IMG/VR virus record: IMGVR_UViG_3300031673_000130
Span: 1-43,611 of that record
Strand: one strand, 5' to 3'
From: a virus
Length of the DNA stretch: 43,611 nucleotides
Shown here: positions 6,937 through 13,233 of the stretch, piece after piece
How positions within the stretch are numbered: position 1 is the first letter of the stretch
How the letters are laid out: the number at the start of each line of letters is the position of its first letter
The notes under the pieces: generated by a model
Seen by the model: only the letters and a program-made list of their open reading frames with translations
What the model was told of the DNA's origin: nothing
Database searches by the model: none
Made by a program: the position numbers and the translations under genes

Positions 6937-7177
6937 AGATTTGAATGTCTTAGCTGCTCTTATAGCCAAAGAAGTAGAAGAAGGTGTATTAAGTAGATTA
7001 TCTCCGGGCCGGTGGTTAACCCTTCAAGAGGCCATGGAGTATGCGAAGGTCAAATGTCCTAAAACCTTTTTGAAGTGGATTGATAAAGGCCATATTTACG
7101 GATTTAAGCGTAGCGGTCAATGGATCATAGACCGGGCATCTATTGATGATTGGTATGGGTCTGAGAGGGTTGATTGA
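6920..7177 (+). CDS. Excisionase-like MerR/HTH_17 protein (85 aa)
   Basis: Residues 31-80 form a winged helix-turn-helix of the excisionase type: WLTLQEAMEYAKV, TFLKWIDKGHIYGFKRSG, WIIDRASIDDWYG. The final DDWYG wing end is typical of this group. Such proteins bend attachment-site DNA and tip the integrase toward excision. The gene ends one base before the integrase start, so the two are probably co-translated. The start is uncertain: GTG at 6920 after AAAAGGTA is chosen, as an earlier frame start would overlap the previous gene more deeply. Its place in the early operon means excision factor and integrase share a promoter. Confidence 0.7.
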   Translation: MELNHKDLNVLAALIAKEVEEGVLSRLSPGRWLTLQEAMEYAKVKCPKTFLKWIDKGHIYGFKRSGQWIIDRASIDDWYGSERVD

Positions 7178-7178
7178 C

Positions 7179-8246
7179 ATGGGGAGTCCCTTTCGCTATT
7201 CTTGGCCCACCATGGCTACCCTCTGGAAGCACAAGAACGGCCGATATTATGTCCTGTGGCGCGATCAGGGCAAACCTCGCCAGAAATCTCTCAAGACCAC
7301 TGATAAGCGGATTGCCACACGGCTTTTTAATAACTTCCAGCGCGACCTTATTGCCGGCAAGATAAAACCTATTTCGATTGGGATCCGGCAAACCCTTTTT
7401 CCTTTCGTTGATGAATTCCTCGAGTATGTTTCAACCGTCACCGAAGTTTCTACTTACCGGCTCTATGACGTAGCCCTTCAAAAGGCTAAAGCATCATGGG
7501 GAGATATACCGCTGAATCACATCACTCCCCGCCATGTTGATACCCTGATAACTGATATGGCAAGGGCCGGGTTAAAACCCCCTACCATCAACAAGAATTA
7601 TCGCCATACTAAAGCGGCTCTCAGAAAAGCCTATGAGTGGAAATATCTGAGTACTACTATCCGCTTCCCTAAGCCAATTAAGGAGATAGAACAGGTCCGT
7701 TATCTAACGAAGGAAGAACTCTCTCGCCTTATGGTGAAAATAAGAGACCAGGAGTTTGCTGAGTTCTGCTGGTTCGCTGCTTATACCGGGCTGAGAAGCG
7801 GGGAGATAATCCGTTTGCAATGGTCTGATATGGATAATCCTGAAAGAGACGTGATGCGGATCTCGCCCCATCAAAAAAACAAAACCGAAGCATGGATCCC
7901 TATCAATAGGAGCGCCAGGGCAATACTCAGTCAATGCAAGCGCAGAAAAGGCCCTAAACCGTTTCGGTTTCAGTCGAGGACTTGGGTAAGCCAGAAATTC
8001 AAGAGATACGCAAGAGAGGCCGGGCTGCTCGATGCGAGGTTTCACGATTTGCGCCACACTTACGGGAGCCACTTAGCCATGAGCGGAGAAAATGAAGTGG
8101 TGATCCAAAACCTCATGCGTCACAAGTCAATGGCATCGACCCTTATTTATACAAAGATCTCTATGGAGTACCTGAAAAAAGCGAGTGAAAAGGTGAGTTA
8201 TGGATTGAGGCTAGTTCCAAACGGGAACAGTAAAGGAGAAAAATAG
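7179..8246 (+). CDS. int: Tyrosine-family integrase (355 aa)
   Basis: The start at 7179 has GAGAGGG nine bases upstream and follows the excisionase stop; an ATG at 7212 is an alternative. Residues 12-65 are an arm-binding-type N-terminus (LWKHKNGRYYVLWRD), 75-165 a SAM-like core-binding domain, and 175-345 the catalytic domain. The catalytic residues are visible: R206 in TGLRSGEI, H289 and R292 in HDLRHTYG, H315 in LMRHKS, and nucleophile Y324 in TLIYTK. It would recombine the attP just downstream (8258-8473) with a host tRNA-Leu gene. The arm repeats around attP suit a lambda-like mechanism with the excisionase upstream. Confidence 0.93.
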   Translation: MGSPFRYSWPTMATLWKHKNGRYYVLWRDQGKPRQKSLKTTDKRIATRLFNNFQRDLIAGKIKPISIGIRQTLFPFVDEFLEYVSTVTEVSTYRLYDVALQKAKASWGDIPLNHITPRHVDTLITDMARAGLKPPTINKNYRHTKAALRKAYEWKYLSTTIRFPKPIKEIEQVRYLTKEELSRLMVKIRDQEFAEFCWFAAYTGLRSGEIIRLQWSDMDNPERDVMRISPHQKNKTEAWIPINRSARAILSQCKRRKGPKPFRFQSRTWVSQKFKRYAREAGLLDARFHDLRHTYGSHLAMSGENEVVIQNLMRHKSMASTLIYTKISMEYLKKASEKVSYGLRLVPNGNSKGEK

Positions 8247-8257
8247 AGGCATTATTT

Positions 8258-8473
8258 GATTGAAATTCGATTGAAGTCCTCCGTAACATATTGAAATGAC
8301 TGGCCAGTAATCAGGATTTTAAGTCCCTTGCGTCTACCTATTCCGCCACCCAGGCACACCCTTGAAATACTTGATTTTTTTATTGATTTCCTCTTGCATG
8401 ATTGATTTGCCAAACCTGGAAAGCAAGGGAAATCACGGGAATTTCAATCAAAATCGATTGAAAATCGATTGAA
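8258..8473. other. attP: attP: tRNA-Leu core flanked by paired arm-type repeats
   Basis: An 18-bp unit, GATTGAAATTCGATTGAA, at 8258-8275 recurs with one change at 8456-8473. Within each copy GATTGAA is repeated 11 bp apart, one helical turn. A third, inverted GATTGAA lies at 8443-8449. Between the arms sits the tRNA-Leu half at 8314-8355. This layout, directly behind the integrase gene, is that of a lambda-type attachment site with arm sites and a central core. The TTTCAATC/GATTGAAA pair (8442-8474) can also form a hairpin where the two convergent operons meet. Confidence 0.75.
8314..8355 (-). other. 5' half of a tRNA-Leu(UAA) gene (attachment core)
   Basis: Read on the minus strand from 8355 to 8314, the DNA follows tRNA-Leu from base 1 through the anticodon loop: acceptor GCCTGGG, then TGGCGGAA, GGTAGACGC, the anticodon stem AGGGA and loop CTTAAAA with anticodon TAA. 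It departs from the tRNA after TCC, where CCT of the stem should continue, and no variable arm or T-arm follows. It is therefore a fragment shared with the host gene. The crossover probably lies in the anticodon-loop region. Confidence 0.75.
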
Positions 8474-8507
8474 ATCTTCATAGCAGATGTCCCGCCTACT
8501 GTCAACA

Positions 8508-9101
8508 TTAGCTTGCACGATCTTGGATCTCTGGAGGATGATCCTGGAGTTTAAGTTTATTCCTGCCCCATGCTGTGATCCCCAAAATAGCTCCTGCAAT
8601 CGAGAAGAGAGTAGTAAAGGACCCAATGATCAAAGGGATCGTACCTATTGCACTGGAGTCTTTCAATATGACCGCTTTATACCCAAGATAACATACAAAA
8701 CCACAGACGAAGCCGAAAGAGGTTCCTGATATCAAGCCCCAGTATGGCCTCCAAAACCATTGAGGCCAATGTTCGCTTTTTGCCTCTGCCTGCATGGTCT
8801 GATTTATAGCTAAAATTTGTTGAGTCTCTAAAGCCTGCTCTTGTAGACCTCCTTGAATGGTTAGCCGCTGCCATTCAAGTTTGAAGTTTAGCTCGAGCTC
8901 CCGGAGCTTAATAGCATGGTCCGGATCCATCTGCATAGCCTGATAGAGTTCTTCCGGTTTTGGATTCGGTGACTTGACCCCAAATTGACCAGCCAGGATT
9001 TTAACCGCGGTGGCCACGGCAGCTCCAGGAGGTCCCAAGAAAATCCCTGCCATAGTAGGCGCATATTCGAGGACCTTTCCTCCAAATTCTTTCCAGTCCA
9101 T
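8508..9101 (-). CDS. Holin of the three-TM (GTA-type) family (197 aa)
   Basis: The start at 9101 has GGAGGAGTGAT upstream and falls just after the previous stop. The protein has a Gly/Ala-rich N-terminal hydrophobic stretch (APTMAGIFLGPPGAAVATAVK), a charged helical middle (residues 50-105), and two C-terminal spans (ISGTSFGFVCGFVCYLGY and IPLIIGSFTTLFSIAGAILG). The WPQWFWRPYWG element before the first of these is characteristic of the 'holin of 3TMs, for gene-transfer release' family. It would form the inner-membrane lesion that frees the endolysin. It is the last gene of the long leftward late operon. Confidence 0.8.
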   Translation of the reverse strand: MDWKEFGGKVLEYAPTMAGIFLGPPGAAVATAVKILAGQFGVKSPNPKPEELYQAMQMDPDHAIKLRELELNFKLEWQRLTIQGGLQEQALETQQILAINQTMQAEAKSEHWPQWFWRPYWGLISGTSFGFVCGFVCYLGYKAVILKDSSAIGTIPLIIGSFTTLFSIAGAILGITAWGRNKLKLQDHPPEIQDRAS

Positions 9102-9102
9102 A

Positions 9103-9597
9103 TCACTCCTCCGTATCCTCAACGACTATCTGGCTAGGCAGCCCCGGCTCCCAAAAGATCCACCATCCCATGGGTTGGCCATTAACTACCCCATGTATAT
9201 TGCTGGTAGAATCGCTCCACTCAGAACAGAAGGTTTGTGCTTCAACTACCTTACAGGCCCGGACCATCGCCTTGAAATGGCCAGTGCGCGGTTTCAATAT
9301 CGTGATTTCGCATTGTGTTACGTGGCCGAGGTTATACTCAACTGGCTGTGATGGATCCAGCCAGACTATTTTCACTTCATAGTAGGAGGCCTCCGGGTTG
9401 CAATCCCAGGCTACGGTACCTTTATCTGATCTTTCATATTCTGCCCCTGTTAAGAGCCGGATCGCGGCGGGCCCTAGGAAATATTCAGATCCTATCCGGT
9501 CCGGATCCGCGGCGTTGATCATCCCTGCCAGGACCAAAATCAAAATAAAAAGGGTGCCCAAGTATGTAAGAAGGCGCTTGAAGAGACGAAGGATCAT
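9103..9597 (-). CDS. Exported Fn3-like protein in the lysis region (164 aa)
   Basis: The N-terminus has a basic start (MILRLFKRLL) and a hydrophobic core (LGTLFILILVLAG) ending MINAADP, a good signal peptide or anchor. The rest looks like a fibronectin-III-like beta domain (WDCNPEASYYEVKI, FKAMVRACKVVEA) with four Cys that could form periplasmic disulfides. The C-terminus PGLPSQIVVEDTEE repeats the end of the neighbouring 99-residue protein. It stands where Gram-negative phages carry spanins, but has no lipobox and no coiled coil, so that role is only a guess. The stop is one base before the holin start. Confidence 0.7.
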   Translation of the reverse strand: MILRLFKRLLTYLGTLFILILVLAGMINAADPDRIGSEYFLGPAAIRLLTGAEYERSDKGTVAWDCNPEASYYEVKIVWLDPSQPVEYNLGHVTQCEITILKPRTGHFKAMVRACKVVEAQTFCSEWSDSTSNIHGVVNGQPMGWWIFWEPGLPSQIVVEDTEE

Positions 9598-9599
9598 TT

Positions 9600-9899
9600 C
9601 TAAGCATCTTCTATAACAATATCCGAGGGAAGCCCCGGAGGGACAAAGTCGAAAGGGGTAGTGACCACCACGATATCGGTCTCATTGCCGAGATCATCGA
9701 GGGAAGAAATCCCCACATAATAGTCACCCTCCAGGAGGGTTCCTGGCCACTCATCCGGCAAAATAATTTCCGTCTTTGGCATTTTGACTTCACTTTGGGG
9801 TGAGCCGTAAGTGGGTTCCTCTTGGCTGATATAAACCCTGTGACTGACTGCCTGATCCCCCGGTGTCCATCTAATTCTTTTTTTCTGAATTCTAGCCAT
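9600..9899 (-). CDS. Small Fn3-like protein (99 aa)
   Basis: The ATG at 9899 follows AAGGAGAGAGT. The sequence reads as one fibronectin-III-like domain: IRWTPGDQAVSHRVYIS, then LLEGDYYVGISSLDDLGNETD. The last residues PGLPSDIVIEDA nearly repeat those of the next gene's product (PGLPSQIVVEDTEE), so the two are likely partners or a duplicated domain, this one lacking an export signal. It could be a virion or wall-binding accessory. It lies between endolysin and holin genes. Confidence 0.7.
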   Translation of the reverse strand: MARIQKKRIRWTPGDQAVSHRVYISQEEPTYGSPQSEVKMPKTEIILPDEWPGTLLEGDYYVGISSLDDLGNETDIVVVTTPFDFVPPGLPSDIVIEDA

Positions 9900-9912
9900 A
9901 CTCTCTCCTTGT

Positions 9913-10257
9913 TTAATAAAACCACATGACTTCCGGATCTTTTTGCCTGTCTATATCCAGGTGTAAAAAGTTCTTCCCTATGCCAATCCGCGTGATCCCA
10001 AGTCTTATTGCAGCACTGATAATTTTGAATCGGGGCCTGGACGCTGGACATGCAAGATCAACCGCCAGGCCTTTGAGGTGGCTTGAAGTTTCACTTCCTC
10101 CTTCTTTTTCGTTATGCTTTTTGCACCGATAACCTGAGGTGACTGTAAGGCTTTGGTTTATTTCTTCTTCAATGGTTTCAACCCGGTGAATAAGCCGGGG
10201 GTCCATCATGTTTTCGCCACAACATGGGCACTTGAATCTATCGTTTTTATCCACCAT
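9913..10257 (-). CDS. Endolysin, peptidase M15A type (114 aa)
   Basis: The protein carries the LAS zinc-peptidase signature of the M15 family: TSGYRCKKHN at residues 40-49, then SSHLKGLAVDL with H60 and D67, and HLDID with H99. These are the zinc ligands and catalytic positions of D-Ala-D-Ala carboxypeptidase-like lysins, which cut peptidoglycan cross-bridges. The N-terminus adds a CPCCGENMMD motif that may hold a second metal. There is no signal peptide, so release by the holin is expected. The start has GAGAGGTC upstream and overlaps the end of the preceding gene by 11 bases. Confidence 0.85.
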   Translation of the reverse strand: MVDKNDRFKCPCCGENMMDPRLIHRVETIEEEINQSLTVTSGYRCKKHNEKEGGSETSSHLKGLAVDLACPASRPRFKIISAAIRLGITRIGIGKNFLHLDIDRQKDPEVMWFY

Positions 10258-10459
10258 GACCTCTCAAATAAAGAGCTAAACCAATATTGATTATGGCTGC
10301 AACTAGGGTTAAAAATACACCCAGTAAGGTATGGAAACTCCTCTTCTTGATCCCGTTGATCTCATCCCATTGCGATTTATCAGAACCTAATAAATGCGTG
10401 ATATTGGTTTTTATGCCACTGTGAGCCCTACAGTCCTTGCAAGAGTTATTGTCGTTCAT
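10247..10459 (-). CDS. Small membrane protein, possible holin or antiholin (70 aa)
   Basis: Residues 43-66 (HTLLGVFLTLVAAIINIGLALY) form a single membrane span after a charged, Cys-containing N-terminus (NSCKDCRAHSG). It overlaps the endolysin gene, a classic holin position, and this phage also encodes a three-TM holin at the end of the cassette. A phage with two holin-like genes often uses one as an antagonist or pinholin, but nothing here proves which. The Shine-Dalgarno sequence (AAGGG) is close to the ATG and may limit expression. Confidence 0.65.
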   Translation of the reverse strand: MNDNNSCKDCRAHSGIKTNITHLLGSDKSQWDEINGIKKRSFHTLLGVFLTLVAAIINIGLALYLRGHGG

Positions 10460-10473
10460 TCCCTTGGATCCCC

Positions 10474-10740
10474 CTATTCATTGGCGAAAGTCCTGACGTA
10501 AGCCTTCATGCCTTGAGGTGTCAAAGTAATCACAGGCTCCAGGCGACAGTTCCATTTCACTTGAAGTTGCTTGAGTTCCTGATTGAATTGCATTTCTCTT
10601 TTCCGAAGTTCTTGAACAAGCAGCATGCGAGCAAGCTCCACTTGTTGTTTGCCGGCCATGATATCCTCAGGACCAGGGGGAGTTTCCGGGCTCACCGCTT
10701 CTTCCTTGTTCGGGATCTTGACGTCTGTCTTTTTTGACAT
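10474..10740 (-). CDS. Small coiled-coil protein of the late operon (88 aa)
   Basis: The start follows CGGAGTTCAGTT. The first 30 residues are polar and Pro-rich (SPETPPGPEDIM), followed by a helix (VELARMLLVQELRKREMQFNQELKQLQ) that would form a coiled coil, and a C-terminal strand segment (VITLTPQGMKAYVRTFANE). No family is recognised. It lies between the fibre gene and the lysis genes, where fibre assembly or chaperone proteins are often found, but the role is open. Confidence 0.65.
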   Translation of the reverse strand: MSKKTDVKIPNKEEAVSPETPPGPEDIMAGKQQVELARMLLVQELRKREMQFNQELKQLQVKWNCRLEPVITLTPQGMKAYVRTFANE

Positions 10741-10755
10741 AACTGAACTCCGTAT

Positions 10756-11028
10756 CTACTTTGCTTTTATGAGATTCTCAATTATGCGATTCTCAATTTC
10801 TGCCTTGTCACGTTCACGTCTTGAGGGAAGGTTTAAGGGAGCAATCAGAGAAACGAGTTGCCCAGGGTTTAGCCGGACTGGATTATAGACGGTATGTGCC
10901 GCAACCAACCTTTCAAGGCACTTACGTATTTTATTCCTCACCGCATGTTCAGTCCATTCAACGAGATCTGGAATGACCATTTCAACGGCTTTTAACTCAT
11001 CATCGTTTATGTCTATTACAATCTGCAT
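10756..11028 (-). CDS. Small late protein downstream of the fibre gene (90 aa)
   Basis: The ATG at 11028 is chosen for AAGGAGGTTAAA directly upstream; a frame start at 11049 lies inside the fibre gene. The product begins MQIVIDINDDELKAVE, has a helical core (VEWTEHAVRNKIRKCLERLV) and then LNPGQLVSLIAPLNLPSRRE. Known tail-fibre assembly proteins and phage head-like small proteins share this size, but there is no diagnostic motif. Position directly after the fibre suggests a fibre-related task. Confidence 0.65.
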   Translation of the reverse strand: MQIVIDINDDELKAVEMVIPDLVEWTEHAVRNKIRKCLERLVAAHTVYNPVRLNPGQLVSLIAPLNLPSRRERDKAEIENRIIENLIKAK

Positions 11029-11038
11029 TTTAACCTCC

Positions 11039-12841
11039 TTAACAAGCAAGAAAACCTGAGAAATAGCTTAGTACAAAAATATCAAGCTGCGCCGCTCCGC
11101 CGCCTTGCCAAACGGCAAGATAGGCGGTGTCGTTGGCGTCCATGTCAACTAAAAGAGCCAAATTAATAATCAAATAAGGTAAGTCACCAGTGAATTTAGG
11201 CGAAATAATTCCAACCTTGTAACTACGGTTAGAGGTATATAAGTCGAAGGAAAGAAAGGTTGCGTCGATGTCAACCTGATTCAGATAAATTTGAGCGCTG
11301 AGTTGATAAAGTCCGTCGACCGGTGCCGTGAAAGTGTTGTCTGCGAAATCGCTCCCTTGGTCTATAAGTTCGGTCTCCCATGTTATAGTAACAGCACTGC
11401 CAAGTGCGATATCCGTTTGAGTCGCGTTTTTCGTTACCAGAAAAGCCGTCTGATAAGCATTAGTAACATACCCTCCATCCTTTACAACCGGACCTAAGCC
11501 ACCATCGTCTGAGAGTTTTAAGCCATTGGCGTCTTTTGCCTTGATCTCTCCGATTATAAGTGGGTCTGGAACGTCACCGGTTGCGAGAGTGCATTGTATT
11601 CCTGAGGGGTGCGTGTACCTGTCATGGTTCAAAGGGTTTGCGTCGCCCTTGGCGCCCATGGCGGAGACCGCCTCTGCATCCGCGTATCTGGCATGATGCG
11701 CCGCGGCGACTCCCGCATGACTAGCTATCAAAGCCGGTGCATCCTGGTGAGCTGTAGCGATTCCGGCATGAGAAGCTATCAAGGCGTCTATGGCAACGTC
11801 AATCGTCCCGGTTGGATTGGTGTTTTGAACTACGATTCGAGCGTCAACCTCTGCGTCCGTATATTTGGCGTGGTGAGCGTCATCATCTCCGGCATGGGTG
11901 CTTATCTTTGCGTCACCCCTCAAGTCATTCCAATACTCGCCATGATCATCGTCTGAGAGGCCGTCTAAGCTGTGGTGACTGTGATCTGTGAGGTCCGCGA
12001 GGTTGTGGTTGTGGCTTAGAACCGAATAGCGGAGGTCATTGTATCCCCTGTCTCCTACCCCATTCTCATCTGCCGGATCAGTGCATTTTAAAGCCAAGAA
12101 GGTTCCGGCTGCCGCGGTAGTCCCCCCGATGATTATACCGTCAATATTTCCCCCGGTGAGAGCTACGGCATTGGCGTTTTGCGTGACAATGGTCCCGAGG
12201 CCCAGGGTACTTCTTTGAACTTCCGCGTTTGCATCGTCCAGGAGGGCTCTGCCGGCTGCGGTGAGAATTCCTACGGCGTAGACGTCAGGCGCGGTTGTGT
12301 AAAGCATCCGGTCAGCTTCAGTCGTCAGCCCGGCTATGGAGGCAAGACCGGCATCATAGGCTTGAACAGTAGAGCCGATTGTCAGGCCCAGATTCCCCCT
12401 GGCCGTTGCTGCGTTATCGAGATCCGAAAGGTTGCTGGCTATCTTAAGATATGGATCACCAAAGACTTCAGCTTCTCCCAGTGAGTAAGAATCATCGTAA
12501 TACTGGAACTGTACCCGATAGACGTAAACAAGAGCCACAGGGTAAGCGCTTGGAGTCCCGCTAAGAGTATAATTACCGTCCTCATCAAACGTAGCCGTGA
12601 CGATAACACTGCCAGCGGTAACGGCCGACTGGAAGGTAGGCAGGCCTCCAGACATCTGCGAAACAAGCGCATCCACTCCAGCCGACCATTGATCCATAAC
12701 GAACGTTGCTCCTGAGACCGGCGCTCCGACTGTTCCCGTTGTTCCCGAAGCAATACTTTCAAACCAGAGTGCGCGAACATAGATCCCCCCTATCAGTTCT
12801 CTGACGTTTCTTAATAAACTCCACCCTAAACCGCGGCTCAT
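11039..12841 (-). CDS. Tail fibre with C-terminal C1q-like domain (600 aa)
   Basis: The N-terminus (residues 1-130) would attach to the virion. The middle has repeat-rich fibre sequence: GNLGLTIGSTVQAYDAGLAS, then His-rich turns (HNHNLADLTDHSHHSLDG, ASHAGIATAHQ, HHAKYTDAEVDARI) that are typical of trimeric phage fibres. The last 140 residues contain FTAPVDGLYQLSAQIYL, the signature of a C1q/TNF-like trimeric tip, which probably contacts the host surface. The start has AAGGAG ten bases upstream. This is the main host-range determinant visible in the window. Confidence 0.8.
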   Translation of the reverse strand: MSRGLGWSLLRNVRELIGGIYVRALWFESIASGTTGTVGAPVSGATFVMDQWSAGVDALVSQMSGGLPTFQSAVTAGSVIVTATFDEDGNYTLSGTPSAYPVALVYVYRVQFQYYDDSYSLGEAEVFGDPYLKIASNLSDLDNAATARGNLGLTIGSTVQAYDAGLASIAGLTTEADRMLYTTAPDVYAVGILTAAGRALLDDANAEVQRSTLGLGTIVTQNANAVALTGGNIDGIIIGGTTAAAGTFLALKCTDPADENGVGDRGYNDLRYSVLSHNHNLADLTDHSHHSLDGLSDDDHGEYWNDLRGDAKISTHAGDDDAHHAKYTDAEVDARIVVQNTNPTGTIDVAIDALIASHAGIATAHQDAPALIASHAGVAAAHHARYADAEAVSAMGAKGDANPLNHDRYTHPSGIQCTLATGDVPDPLIIGEIKAKDANGLKLSDDGGLGPVVKDGGYVTNAYQTAFLVTKNATQTDIALGSAVTITWETELIDQGSDFADNTFTAPVDGLYQLSAQIYLNQVDIDATFLSFDLYTSNRSYKVGIISPKFTGDLPYLIINLALLVDMDANDTAYLAVWQGGGAAQLDIFVLSYFSGFLAC

Positions 12842-12853
12842 TGACCCTGCTCC

Positions 12854-13231
12854 TTATTGGATAGCGAGAAAAGCGGTGACCACTACTCCATTAGCTCCCC
12901 CAGTTTCGGTACACTTAATCTTCATACTGGGAGATAATTCAGGTTCAAAGTCCAGGATATCCTCACCATCTGAATCAGACCCGGACTCATCGGTTAAACT
13001 GGATCCAATGGCCGTTGCTCCACTGGGGACCTTGTAATTCATTGATTTATGGTGGCAGAGCTCATATTCAAATTTGCAAGTGCCGTCCCCGGTGATAACG
13101 AAGTGAAGCGAAAAGATTCCATCCTGTGAAATCTGATCAAGATCAATAGCGGCGGAATGGGCATGTGCACTTTTGGCGATCGATTCTGCGTCAAACACCT
13201 GAATAATGCTTACTGGTCTTTGTCCGAACAT
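12854..13231 (-). CDS. Small structural protein between ejection protein and fibre (125 aa)
   Basis: The ATG at 13231 follows GGGGGAAAATAGTC and sits just after the giant gene's stop. The sequence is beta-rich with acidic loops (SLTDESGSDSDGEDIL). Segments such as SLHFVITGDGTCKFEYEL and GVVVTAFLAIQ resemble small fibre-adaptor or decoration proteins, but there is no recognised family. Its position next to the fibre suggests a tail-end component, possibly the fibre's attachment partner. Confidence 0.65.
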   Translation of the reverse strand: MFGQRPVSIIQVFDAESIAKSAHAHSAAIDLDQISQDGIFSLHFVITGDGTCKFEYELCHHKSMNYKVPSGATAIGSSLTDESGSDSDGEDILDFEPELSPSMKIKCTETGGANGVVVTAFLAIQ

Positions 13232-13233
13232 GA

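Noticed and set aside
8300-8360. A complete tRNA-Leu gene at attP
   Set aside because: No 3' anticodon stem continuation, variable arm or T-arm follows, so it is only a fragment.
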